Source: GSA-30 sp036568765
GTDB lineage: Bacteria; Pseudomonadota; Gammaproteobacteria; Xanthomonadales; Rhodanobacteraceae
Reading direction: 5' to 3'
Assembly: GCF_036568765.1 (NCBI RefSeq)
Contig: NZ_DATCRY010000019.1
Coordinates: 18,723-82,722, forward strand
DNA: 64,000 nucleotides
Part shown: in pieces, positions 1 through 7,655 of the stretch
Layout: each line of letters begins with the position of its first letter
Position numbering within the stretch: position 1 is the stretch's first letter
Made by a program: the position numbers and the translations under genes
Notes under the pieces: model-generated
The model's database searches: none
The model's input: the letters and a program-made list of their open reading frames with translations, nothing else
Told to the model about the DNA's origin: nothing

Positions 1-1
1 A

Positions 2-919
2 ACGACGCTGTATGGAGGCGGCTCCAATCTGCCGGCCGGTGCGTATGTCGGTTGGAGTTGGGTAAGTAGTGGTACGCGGCTAGTTCCCGATAGCGCTCAG
101 ACGCCTGTGGCTACGCTTGCGCCATCTTCGTTGTTCGGTACATGGGCTGGTACGGCGAATGCCGTACAGTATTGCCAGACGGGCAGTGGCCGCGGCAAGC
201 AGGTGCTCATTGGGGACACTACGTCGTCGTTGACACCGACGGGTTTATGCCGTGTCTTCGGTACTTCTCCCAGCGGATTTCAGATCCCTACACTGGCATC
301 GAGTGATTTGCCGGATTTTGTAGTTTCCGATGCACCTTTGAGCGATACCGAATACGGCACCTTTGTAACCAATAATGGTGCCATCAAGGGCGAGCCGATC
401 CAGTTTCCGATAGCAGTTGGGTCGGTCGCGCTGATTTACCACAACAGTGATCCGGCTTTGCCTTCGCAGCTCAACCTCACAACTGCACAGGTCTGTCGAG
501 TTTTTTCTGGCGTGATTACCAACTGGAATCAGATCGACTCGTCATTCTTGCCTAAGCCAATCACGGTTGTCTATAGAAGTGACGGTAGTGGCGCTACGTT
601 CAACCTGATGAATCATTTGAACGCGGTTTGTAATGCTTTTATTCCGAGTGGGTCGCATTTCATTGTCGATCAATTATTCACGAAGGGTGTTAGCGGTTTG
701 CCGCTCTCATCACTATCCACGACCAAGTTGGCGGCCGATGGAGACCCAGTCGTCATTGCGGCAGTGAATGTCAACGATGGCGCAATCGGTTATGGAGGGG
801 CGGCCGACTTGCTCAATTCCGGGGGAAGCAATGCTCGCTACGCAAAGGTCGATAATTTCGATCCGGTGAGCGATGTTCCTGTCACGTATGGTGGTCTGCC
901 TCGTCATCGTCGAGTTTGA
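2..919 (+). CDS. PstS-like periplasmic substrate-binding protein (5' end outside window, possibly truncated at 3' end)
   Basis: The frame is open from base 2, so the signal peptide and start lie outside the window. The visible 305 residues open with LYGGGSNLPAGAY and contain the phosphate-loop-like YRSDGSGATFNL, both typical of PstS/DING-type phosphate-binding proteins (type II periplasmic binding fold). A second-lobe segment reads GVITNWNQID. By family analogy it would bind phosphate or a related oxyanion in the periplasm. No pstCAB genes follow, so it may be an orphan receptor. The end is odd: after DVPVTYGG the frame closes within eight residues on an arginine-rich tail (LPRHRRV), where I would expect more C-terminal lobe. 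That could be truncation or a frameshift. The PstS-like call is confident; substrate and intactness are not. Confidence 0.75.
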   Translation, partial: TTLYGGGSNLPAGAYVGWSWVSSGTRLVPDSAQTPVATLAPSSLFGTWAGTANAVQYCQTGSGRGKQVLIGDTTSSLTPTGLCRVFGTSPSGFQIPTLASSDLPDFVVSDAPLSDTEYGTFVTNNGAIKGEPIQFPIAVGSVALIYHNSDPALPSQLNLTTAQVCRVFSGVITNWNQIDSSFLPKPITVVYRSDGSGATFNLMNHLNAVCNAFIPSGSHFIVDQLFTKGVSGLPLSSLSTTKLAADGDPVVIAAVNVNDGAIGYGGAADLLNSGGSNARYAKVDNFDPVSDVPVTYGGLPRHRRV

Positions 920-970
920 AACAGAATACGATGGATACCGTTCTCAACTGCTTGCCGTGATCAGGGGCGT

Positions 971-998
971 CGATGCCGTTCTTCTTTTGGCGGCATCG
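971..998 (+). terminator. Hairpin after the PstS-like gene
   Basis: CGATGCCG at 971-978 pairs with CGGCATCG at 991-998 across a pyrimidine-rich 12-nt loop, about 50 nt after the stop. No clear T-run follows, so this is at best a weak terminator. Confidence 0.3.
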
Positions 999-1049
999 CG
1001 ACTATTGCTTACTTGTTGCATTGAGGCGTGATGTTGCCGATACTTTGTT

Positions 1050-1535
1050 TTGATCAAGCAACTGGACGTCCAAGTGTCTATTTGTAAGATTTTATGCCGT
1101 ACATTTATGTTCTCTGCTTTGTTGTTGCCATTGCTGGCTTGTGGCTTGCAACCGGTCACGATACAGCCGCCTCCACATGGCAATAGGGCTCATTCAGCCG
1201 GGTCGGCAGATTGGCTGGATACCCGACTTTATTTTGGACTCGGACCTGCCGACAACTTAGGTGGTGGTATCAGCGAGCAGTCATGGCGCGAATTCCTGGA
1301 CCGTGAAGTCACTCCACGCTTTCCCGAAGGCCTCACCGTTGTCGATGCCTACGGCCAATGGCAAGGTAAACAACAATCCATGCCTGAGCGGCTACGCTCC
1401 AAGATATTGATGGTCGATTACCCCGATACTCCCGATAACCGCGCCAAGATCGAAGCCATTCGAGCTGCCTGGAAGCGGCAGACAGGGGATGAATCTGTGC
1501 TACGGGTGACCCAGTCGGCAGACGTTTCGTTCTAA
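1050..1535 (+). CDS. DUF3574 domain lipoprotein
   Basis: A small predicted lipoprotein of unknown function. The mature part matches the DUF3574 pattern: TRLYFGLG near residue 58, then EFLDREVTPRFPEGLTVVDA, and a C-terminal IRAAWKRQTGDESVLRV block. The lipobox LLAC has its cysteine at residue 31 counting from the TTG at 1050. A GTG at 1074 gives a more conventional signal peptide of 22 residues before the cysteine and is the more plausible start; the ATG at 1107 would leave no positively charged n-region. The product should be anchored to a membrane facing the periplasm. It sits between the PstS-like gene and a permease with no obvious operon logic. Confidence 0.75.
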   Translation: MIKQLDVQVSICKILCRTFMFSALLLPLLACGLQPVTIQPPPHGNRAHSAGSADWLDTRLYFGLGPADNLGGGISEQSWREFLDREVTPRFPEGLTVVDAYGQWQGKQQSMPERLRSKILMVDYPDTPDNRAKIEAIRAAWKRQTGDESVLRVTQSADVSF

Positions 1536-1553
1536 AGTTGGGCCTGACGTTTC

Positions 1554-1569
1554 AAAGCCGGGGCTTTTT
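1554..1569 (+). terminator. Short hairpin with T-run between DUF3574 and permease genes
   Basis: AAAGC (1554-1558) pairs with GCTTT (1563-1567) and runs into TTTT. It sits 19 nt after the DUF3574 stop and just before the preferred permease start. The stem is short, so this is a weak terminator or attenuator. Confidence 0.35.
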
Positions 1570-1570
1570 C

Positions 1571-3160
1571 GTGCAGACAATTTTCCGCCGCTGGCTGACG
1601 CCGGGCGATCTCAATGGTTTTTTGGGCCTGGTTGTGGATAACCTGTCCATCCTGGCCTTTCTCTCCACCGCGCTGATCGGCATCTTCGGCTTCCCCGCCG
1701 ATATCGTATTCCTGCGCATGTTCCCCGGCACTGCCCTGGGTGTGTTGCTGGGCAACCTGGCCTACACCGCGATGGCGCGCCGGTTGGCGCGGCTTACGGG
1801 CAGGGAGGATGTGACAGCGATGCCGTTGGGGCTGGATGCGCCGACCAGTATCGGGCTTTCCTTGCTGGTGCTAGGGCCGGCTTTCGTCGGCTTCAAACAG
1901 GCGGGGATGGATCCACACGCGGCGGGCATGGCGACCTGGCAGCTGGGGATGGCTTCGCTGGTCATCATGGGGGTGTTGAAGACGGTGTTGTCGTTCTTTG
2001 GTGCCTCGGTGCAGCGGCATGTGCCGCGGGCGGGGTTGCTGGGTTCGATCGCCGGCATCGCGTTGGTGCTGATGGGTTTTCTACCGCTGATAGAGATTCT
2101 GAAGCAGCCGGTGGTTGGTTTTGCCGGGCTTGGCATCGTGCTTTATGCGCTGGTGGCGAAAGGTCGGTTGCCGTTCGGTTTGCCAGGCGTGTTGGTCGCT
2201 TTTTTGCTCGCTGCGCTGCTTTATTACGTACTCGGACCGTTGGGTTTGCTGGGATCGGGATACCGTGCACCGCCGGTTTGGCAATGGCGTTTCGCGCTTC
2301 CTTGGCCGACGCTGGAATGGACCCACGGTATGGCTTATGCGATGCCTTACCTGCCGTTGATCCTGCCATTCGGTTTGCTGATGGTGGTCGGCGGTATCAA
2401 TGTCACTGAAAGTGCTCGCGCCGCAGGCGACGACTATTCGACACGAGACATCTTGCTGGTCGAGGCGTTGGCGACTCTGGCGGCCGGCTTCTGCGGTGGC
2501 GTGGCGCAGACGACGCCGTATATCGGGCAGCCGTCGTACAAGGCGATGGGTGCACGCAGCGGTTATACGTTGCTCACCGGTGTGGTGATCGGTCTCGGCG
2601 GCGTGCTGGGCTACGTGTCCAATCTGGTCGAGCTGTTGCCGCTGTCGGTGTTGGCACCGATCCTGGTTTTTGTGGCGATCGGTATGACGGTGCAGGCATT
2701 CGAGGCGACGCCGATGCGTTATGCGGCGGCGGTGGTGTTTAGTTTCTTTCCTGCGATTGCGCGGATGGTAACGATTAAACTGGGCGATCCGACGTATGTA
2801 TCGTTCGAGCATTTTGCTGCGCTATATAACGATCGATCGCATGGTTTGTCCGAATTGGCGGTCATCGCGGTGCTGGGTAATGGCTTCATCATCACGTCGA
2901 TGCTCTGGGCCAGCTTCGTGGTGGCGCTGATCGATGGACGTGTCGCGCGTGCTGCCGGTATTGTCTTGTTGGGCGCGCTGTTGACGTCGGTGGGTTTGAT
3001 GCATTCGGCGACGCTGGCTGGCAGTGTCTATTTGCCGTGGCAGCTCGATGCCGGCGCGCAAGCGATGGTGTGGCAGTTTGCTGGGGCGTATCTTGCGTTG
3101 GCTTTGATATTGCTGTTGCTGTCATTGCAGCGTTTGGATAATGCAAAAAAGTCTGTTTGA
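1571..3160 (+). CDS. NCS2-family nucleobase/xanthine-uracil type permease
   Basis: An integral membrane protein of about 529 residues with 12-14 hydrophobic segments and the layout of the NCS2 (xanthine/uracil/AzgA) superfamily: an N-terminal LTPGDLNGFLGLVVDN, a conserved AMPLGLDAPTS segment, and the second-half motif GGVAQTTPYIGQPSYKAMGARSG (written here over its key residues Q-T-P-Y and G-A-R-S-G). The family moves purines, pyrimidines or related solutes with protons or sodium; the exact substrate cannot be read. The frame is open from TTG 1538, but a small hairpin with a T-run (1554-1569) lies inside that extension, so GTG 1571, preceded by a GGGG stretch, is preferred. The gene is a probable monocistron. 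Confidence 0.7.
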   Translation: MQTIFRRWLTPGDLNGFLGLVVDNLSILAFLSTALIGIFGFPADIVFLRMFPGTALGVLLGNLAYTAMARRLARLTGREDVTAMPLGLDAPTSIGLSLLVLGPAFVGFKQAGMDPHAAGMATWQLGMASLVIMGVLKTVLSFFGASVQRHVPRAGLLGSIAGIALVLMGFLPLIEILKQPVVGFAGLGIVLYALVAKGRLPFGLPGVLVAFLLAALLYYVLGPLGLLGSGYRAPPVWQWRFALPWPTLEWTHGMAYAMPYLPLILPFGLLMVVGGINVTESARAAGDDYSTRDILLVEALATLAAGFCGGVAQTTPYIGQPSYKAMGARSGYTLLTGVVIGLGGVLGYVSNLVELLPLSVLAPILVFVAIGMTVQAFEATPMRYAAAVVFSFFPAIARMVTIKLGDPTYVSFEHFAALYNDRSHGLSELAVIAVLGNGFIITSMLWASFVVALIDGRVARAAGIVLLGALLTSVGLMHSATLAGSVYLPWQLDAGAQAMVWQFAGAYLALALILLLLSLQRLDNAKKSV

Positions 3161-3361
3161 AGAGGAGCTAATGCCATAAAACAAAGCATGGCATGCCTGA
3201 CACTTTCCCAATGAGTTGTGCCACTGTTCCATTGCTCGGACCGCAGGCAAAAGCTACACGACCTATTCGAGAAGCTATTAACGAAATAGCCGCCTTCTAC
3301 GATTCGCCGTTACAAGCCTGCTGTGCTAGGTTTGTCAGACTAATTACGACGGTGCACAGCT

Positions 3362-4813
3362 ATGCATAGGCGAGAGTTCATCAAGTATCTTGGTGTTGTG
3401 GGTGCAATGGCCAGTACGCCCTTGGCTGCCTTCATTTCTCCAGCGCAGCCCAAAGAAGCCGGCATGCCAGCTTCCGGCAATCGCCTGTTGCTAGCGCAGC
3501 AAGCCTTCATGGATCTTCGCTTCGGCATGTTCATTCATTTGAACATGGCATCGTTTGAGCAACGCGAGTGGGGCGATCCACATGCTTCGCTGAAATTGTT
3601 CAATCCCAAGCATCTGGATGCCAGGCAGTGGGCGCGTGCCGCACGTTCGGCAAACATGCGCTATGGCTGCCTGACGACCAAGCACCACGATGGCTTCTGT
3701 CTGTGGCCGACGAAGACAGGCAGCGCCAATGTCATGCAGTCTTCTTATCCGCGAGACATTGTTCGCGCTTACGTCGACGCGTTCCGGGCAGAGGGGCTGC
3801 AGCCTTGCTTGTATTTTTCCATGCTGGATCTGCGGGCCGATATTCGCCCGGATGTGATCACCGCTGATAAGGTCGCGTTGATTAAAGCGCAGCTTACGGA
3901 ACTATTGACCCAATACGGTCCGATCCCGGCCCTGATCTTCGACGGCTGGAATGCGTCCTGGTCGCGGATCGATTATGAGCAGTTGCCGTTCCGGGACATC
4001 TACGATCACATCAAACGCCTTCAGCCCGATTGCCTGGTGGCAGAGCACAACGCTGGGCGTTATCCGGTGCCGGCGCTTTACTACACCGACATCAAGGAAT
4101 ATGAGCAGCACGCAGGTCAGGTTATTCCAGCTGGTAGCGCAATTCCTTCACAGTCGGGGACGACGCTGCAGAGCGATTGGTTCTGGAAGGAAGACTATCC
4201 GAAGCAGGCGCTTCGTCCGGCCAAGCAGATCGTCGATGAGTGGTTGCGCCCGTTCAACGACAACCATTGCAATCTGATTCTTAATTGCGCGCCCAATCGC
4301 GATGGGTTGTTCGATGAGAACGTGATCGAGCGTCTGGCGGAGATCGGAAAGCTTTGGCAGCATCCGGGGGCGGCGCCAAAGCTAGCTCCAGCTTTAGCGA
4401 TCACTACTGAAAACCTTGCCAAGCGCCAACCCTCGTTCGCCAGCAGTATCGCCGATGGCTCCGGTCCCGATCTGGCATTCGACGACAAGATCGCCACGTA
4501 CTGGGAGGCGGATGCCGGTCAGGCTACGGCTTGGCTCGAAGTTCGATTAGAGAAGCCGGTGACGTTCAATACGGTTTCCATCATCGAGCCCAGGCATATG
4601 GGCGATTATGGCGAAGCGAGGATCGTGCATTTCACAGTGCAATATGAGCAGTCCGGAGAATGGCGGAATATTGCCCAGGGCACGATGCCGCAGTCGGTAG
4701 CTTTGCAGCGGATCGATGCTGTCACGGCGCGCCGGGTACGCTTGCAACTGGAAGGACGAGGGCGCTCGCCGGGGATAAGCGAGTTTGGACTTTACTTCGA
4801 GCCCGTTTCGTGA
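3362..4813 (+). CDS. Secreted alpha-L-fucosidase (GH29) with C-terminal discoidin-type domain
   Basis: A glycoside hydrolase family 29 enzyme that removes terminal alpha-L-fucose from glycans by a retaining mechanism. The N-terminus MHRREFIKYLGVVG resembles a Tat signal peptide, so export in folded form is likely. Family hallmarks are the substrate-binding KHHDGFCLWPT near residue 105 and LIFDGWNASW, whose Asp194 corresponds to the GH29 nucleophile. The acid/base residue varies between subfamilies and I cannot assign it. From about residue 355 a second domain (FDDKIATYWEAD, then NTVSIIEPRHMGD and GRGRSPGISEFGLY) resembles F5/8-type C carbohydrate-binding modules. The length of 483 residues is normal. 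No other polysaccharide-utilisation genes are adjacent. Confidence 0.88.
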   Translation: MHRREFIKYLGVVGAMASTPLAAFISPAQPKEAGMPASGNRLLLAQQAFMDLRFGMFIHLNMASFEQREWGDPHASLKLFNPKHLDARQWARAARSANMRYGCLTTKHHDGFCLWPTKTGSANVMQSSYPRDIVRAYVDAFRAEGLQPCLYFSMLDLRADIRPDVITADKVALIKAQLTELLTQYGPIPALIFDGWNASWSRIDYEQLPFRDIYDHIKRLQPDCLVAEHNAGRYPVPALYYTDIKEYEQHAGQVIPAGSAIPSQSGTTLQSDWFWKEDYPKQALRPAKQIVDEWLRPFNDNHCNLILNCAPNRDGLFDENVIERLAEIGKLWQHPGAAPKLAPALAITTENLAKRQPSFASSIADGSGPDLAFDDKIATYWEADAGQATAWLEVRLEKPVTFNTVSIIEPRHMGDYGEARIVHFTVQYEQSGEWRNIAQGTMPQSVALQRIDAVTARRVRLQLEGRGRSPGISEFGLYFEPVS

Positions 4814-4838
4814 CGGCAGGACAATTGTCCTAGTTTGC

Positions 4839-4990
4839 GGGAGCGACTTTGGGGAACCTCGAAAAACCTCAGTTTTCATGATCGCCCCGGCGGACGCCGG
4901 GGCCCGCGCCTCTAACACGTTGAAGCGTCAAGGCACTGGATCCCACCATCCGTTGGGATGACGAGTAGGAAAGGATTTTCTAGAGACTTC
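4839..4990. repeat. REP-like fragments and short intergenic repeats
   Basis: GGGAGCGACTTT at 4839 is a fragment of the REP palindrome seen complete at 5021-5092. It is followed by GGGGAACCTCGAAAAACCTC, a degenerate copy of the arms at 4991 and 5133. A GC-rich hairpin (CCCCGGCGGACGCCGGGG) lies near 4883. No coding potential is evident. Confidence 0.5.
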
Positions 4991-5153
4991 CTTCAGGGAA
5001 CCTCTAAGAACTGGCTCTTCTGTGGGAGCGACTTTCGTCGCAACGATCGTGCCTTATCGCAAGTCCTTGTCGCGACTGAAGTCGCTCCCACAACGATAGG
5101 ACCCGTTTTCGCTGTGTCCAAGTCATTGACAGGTTTTTAGAGGCTCCCTGAAG
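4991..5153. mobile_element. MITE-like element: 21-bp inverted repeats around a REP palindrome
   Basis: The left arm at 4991-5011 (CTTCAGGGAACCTCTAAGAA plus C) and the right arm at 5133-5153 are inverted copies with two mismatches. Between them lies a REP-type palindrome, TGTGGGAGCGACTT at 5021-5034 against AAGTCGCTCCCACA at 5079-5092, with further nested pairing. The 163-bp unit has no ORF. The arrangement is that of a non-autonomous miniature element or REP doublet whose transposase would act in trans. No target-site duplication is obvious. Confidence 0.5.
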
Positions 5154-5217
5154 TGGCTCCCACAAGCTAGCCGTGCTTCCGAGCGGTGCGGATGTATTTT
5201 GCTAACCCTGAAACGAC

Positions 5218-5242
5218 GAAACCAGCCATAAAGGCTGGTTTC
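5218..5242 (-). terminator. Original terminator of the tRNA-Val gene, now stranded outside the island
   Basis: GAAACCAGCC (5218-5227) and GGCTGGTTTC (5233-5242) form a perfect 10-bp stem with a 5-nt loop. On the minus strand the stem is followed by GTCGTTTC, a poor T-run. It lies immediately beyond the displaced tRNA 3' end at 5250-5297, so it would have terminated the tRNA transcript before the island integrated. Confidence 0.6.
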
Positions 5243-5249
5243 TGAATCG

Positions 5250-5297
5250 GTGGTGGGCGGTACAAGGATCGAACTTGTGACACCTGCCGTGTGAAGG
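5250..5297. repeat. attL: 48-bp direct repeat, displaced 3' end of tRNA-Val
   Basis: Identical to 11598-11645. It contains the CCA end, the acceptor 3' strand, the T-arm and the 3' part of the anticodon arm of tRNA-Val read on the minus strand. Identity stops at GTGAAGG. The integrase starts 76 bp inside this end, the usual arrangement for tRNA-targeting elements. Confidence 0.9.
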
Positions 5298-5372
5298 TGA
5301 TCTTTGAATCCGTGGGATGCGTTGCCCTGTAAGGCTTGCTGAGGAACTCCCGTTCACTTCAGGAGTTCACAC

Positions 5373-6347
5373 ATGGCCACCATACGTTGCCTTCCTAGCG
5401 GTAGCTGGAACGTACAGGTACGCATCAAGGGACAGGCTCCCAAGTCCAAGACCCTCCCCACAAGAGAACAGGCGGAAGCCTGGGCAAATCAAGAGGAATC
5501 CTTACATAGGCTCTCCAAGCTTACAGAAGCCGCTCAGTGGCCCACGGTGAAGGAACTAGGCATGGCCTATGCCGAGGCAAAGCTAAAGGACAGAGAAAGC
5601 TATTGGAAGGCTCAGATGATCGCTAGGCAGCTAGGGAAAGTATTCCCGGTTCCCATCAATGAGCTAACCCCCAAGATGGTCAATGACTTCAAGCTCAAGC
5701 GGCTAGCTGAGGTGAGGAGTGAAACCTGTAGGGGACAGCTAGCATTCCTGTCGAGGTTCTACAGATACGCCAAAAGGGAACTGCTCCTAGAGATTGACAA
5801 TCCTGTCTCTCGCATCGTGATGCCTGCCGCCAGTAAGCCAAGTGACAAGGTGGTGAGCAAGGAAGAACTAGACCTCCTGCTAGGACAGCTAAAGCCAACA
5901 ATGGCCCTCATTGTCGAACTTGCCTACGAAACAGCCATGCGTAGATCAGAGATAGTCAAGCTAACGCCCTCGTGTCTGCACCTTGAAGAACGGATAGCAG
6001 ACGTCATAGACGGCAAGACGGGAACGAGGAACGTACCACTTACCAAGAGGGCTGTAGAACTGCTCAAGATGGCGTTAGATCAGTGTCCGAACAGGAACAG
6101 ACCCGATACAAGGTTGTTCAATGTCAGGCCACACAGTGCCACCAATGCGGTTAAACGGGCGAGAGAAAAGCTAGGGCTAGATGCTTCTGTACGTATCCAC
6201 CAGTTGCGACATACAAGGATCACCAATGTTGCTAGGAAAGGCTTGAACAACGCTCAAATTATGGTGGTGAGTGGGCATCGTGATCCTAGGTCAGTAGCGA
6301 GATATACGCATCTACAGGCCAAGGATGTTCTACATCTCATTGACTAA
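5373..6347 (+). CDS. Tyrosine-type site-specific integrase
   Basis: A recombinase of 324 residues that would catalyse integration and excision between the two 48-bp att repeats. Residues 1-60 look like an arm-binding or AP2-like domain (SGSWNVQVRIKGQ), 70-165 a SAM-like core-binding domain, and 170-324 the catalytic domain. The catalytic set is visible: Arg190 in AMRRSEIV, His276 and Arg279 in HQLRHT, His302 in SGHRDP and the nucleophile Tyr311 in ARYTHL. An AGGAG box lies 8 nt before the ATG. The gene reads away from attL into the element. Length and layout are those of an intact phage or island integrase, so it is probably functional. Confidence 0.95.
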   Translation: MATIRCLPSGSWNVQVRIKGQAPKSKTLPTREQAEAWANQEESLHRLSKLTEAAQWPTVKELGMAYAEAKLKDRESYWKAQMIARQLGKVFPVPINELTPKMVNDFKLKRLAEVRSETCRGQLAFLSRFYRYAKRELLLEIDNPVSRIVMPAASKPSDKVVSKEELDLLLGQLKPTMALIVELAYETAMRRSEIVKLTPSCLHLEERIADVIDGKTGTRNVPLTKRAVELLKMALDQCPNRNRPDTRLFNVRPHSATNAVKRAREKLGLDASVRIHQLRHTRITNVARKGLNNAQIMVVSGHRDPRSVARYTHLQAKDVLHLID

Positions 6348-6368
6348 CACCCTCTAGAAGCTCCCGTA

Positions 6369-6446
6369 AGCCCCTCAAGGCATTCCTTGAATTATGCTAG
6401 CGTCACTAGCCATAAACCTTTGGATGCGCTCTGAGGGGCTTTTTAT
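6369..6446 (+). terminator. Branched terminator-like RNA structure after the integrase
   Basis: The outer stem AGCCCCTCA (6369-6377) pairs perfectly with TGAGGGGCT (6432-6440), which is followed by TTTTT. Inside are two further hairpins, AAGG-catt-CCTT (6377-6388) and GCTAG-cgtca-CTAGC (6396-6410). The final stem plus T-run is a good intrinsic terminator. The internal branching is more elaborate than termination needs. Confidence 0.6.
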
Positions 6447-6491
6447 TGCCCATATGAGTGTAATGCAGTGTGGCAAGCTGGCGATTATTTG

Positions 6492-6507
6492 TTGAAAATA
6501 TTTTCAA
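6492..6507. promoter_or_regulatory. 16-bp perfect AT-rich palindrome, candidate operator
   Basis: TTGAAAATATTTTCAA reads the same on both strands. It lies in the AT-rich spacer (6449-6675) upstream of the HTH gene, a plausible site for that protein, for the XRE regulator at 10550, or for a host factor. The spacer also holds TTGTCC and TATATA-like boxes near 6597-6630 that could form a promoter. Confidence 0.4.
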
Positions 6508-6675
6508 AAAATTTCAAGGAAAATGCCAAAAAAACCCGGTACTAGCATATGTAAGGACATGAAATAGCTCACCGGAAGAAAAATATTTCTAATGGATTGT
6601 CCTAAAACAACCAAAACTCCGGTATATATAAGTATAGGGGTAAAAATTCACCAACTACAACAAGGAGGCTTAAGG

Positions 6676-6957
6676 ATGCCCCGTAATACATCATTGTCCC
6701 TAAAGGATATAGTAAAGGTTCAGAATGACAACTTGAGAACCATTGGCTCAAAGATCATCTATTTGACCATTCGTAACAATGCGGATCGTAATGGATGGGC
6801 AACTATCAGTCTATCCGAGCTGGCTAGCGCTGCCTGCCTCACCCGCAGGGGTGTGGTCAATATCCTAAATCGTATGCAGGAATGTGAACTCATTGAGAAA
6901 CAATATGACCACAGTTCCCATGATACCAAGAACAAATATAGAGCCATCACCCTATAA
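6676..6957 (+). CDS. Small helix-turn-helix protein of the island
   Basis: A 93-residue protein. The central block LSELASAACLTRRGVVNILNRM with the following ECELIEKQ reads as a winged-helix HTH of the kind found in plasmid or phage replication-control and regulatory proteins. The frame is open from 6592, but the ATG at 6676 has a strong AAGGAGG box 8 nt upstream and is preferred. It is first in a run of four closely spaced genes (10-nt gap to the next), so it may regulate or join the module that includes the P-loop protein. No specific family name can be given. Confidence 0.7.
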   Translation: MPRNTSLSLKDIVKVQNDNLRTIGSKIIYLTIRNNADRNGWATISLSELASAACLTRRGVVNILNRMQECELIEKQYDHSSHDTKNKYRAITL

Positions 6958-6967
6958 GGAGAACAAT

Positions 6968-7333
6968 ATGCAAGATTTCTGGAAAGACCCTGAGAATATT
7001 TTTGCTGCAAATAGTAAGGAAGAAACCAAGCTTACTCCTGACCATCAAGAGCCTAAGATTCCACCTCGTAAGTTCAATATGGGAAACGATAAAGATCGTT
7101 ATGAGTATTTCCAGCTACTCAAGCTTAAGGCTTTAGTAGATAACCCTGATGCCGTTGCCAAGCCCATCAAAGTCAAGGAAAAAGAAAGCAACATTATAAA
7201 GGATGAGCAAGGTAACTATTCTGGCCTCAAGCATTCTGTGATTAATGGTATTCATGCCACGGTTAAGAATCAGGCGGACTTGCTCAAGGCTTTGAGGGCA
7301 GATACCTATAAGCGTCATGGTATCAAAGAGTGA
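6968..7333 (+). CDS. Hypothetical protein, island operon
   Basis: 121 residues, highly charged and lysine-rich, with no signal peptide or membrane segment. The N-terminal half is probably disordered (NIFAANSKEETKLTPDHQEPK). The C-terminal third (SGLKHSVINGIHATVKNQADLLKALRADTYKRHG) looks helical. I do not recognise it. The ATG at 6968 follows AAGGAG and lies 10 nt after the HTH gene. Its stop overlaps the next start, indicating translational coupling. Confidence 0.65.
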   Translation: MQDFWKDPENIFAANSKEETKLTPDHQEPKIPPRKFNMGNDKDRYEYFQLLKLKALVDNPDAVAKPIKVKEKESNIIKDEQGNYSGLKHSVINGIHATVKNQADLLKALRADTYKRHGIKE

Positions 7334-7614
7334 TGACTATGGCTCACAATTATATCTCTGAGGCAGAGAAGTACAGGCTGGAAGAAAACAAGAGAAGTAA
7401 AGACGCCCTTGATAGGGTCATTGCTGAAAAGAACGCCAGCCTTGTTGGCTACCCCAAGGAATATAACGGCATTATCTATCAGATGAAGCAGAATGGCATG
7501 TATGTATGCCTCAATGCGTCACAGAATGGCAAGTTGGCAGGTTTGTTTTCTTCGCCACAGGCCATTAAGAAGCTTGTGGATGATATGGAAAAAGCTGGCG
7601 AGATTAAACTGTAA
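7333..7614 (+). CDS. Hypothetical protein, island operon
   Basis: 93 residues from the ATG at 7333, which shares its A with the upstream TGA; a GTG at 7330 is also open. The N-terminal 35 residues are a charged helix (EAEKYRLEENKRSKDALDRVIAEK). The rest has alternating strands (YNGIIYQMKQNGMYVCLNAS) and a terminal helix. It is cytoplasmic and unrecognised. Coupling to the neighbours suggests a shared function with the P-loop protein 41 nt downstream. Confidence 0.65.
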   Translation: MTMAHNYISEAEKYRLEENKRSKDALDRVIAEKNASLVGYPKEYNGIIYQMKQNGMYVCLNASQNGKLAGLFSSPQAIKKLVDDMEKAGEIKL

Positions 7615-7655
7615 TCATATATCAAAGCTAGCGATAGACTAGCAAGGGAGAGGTT

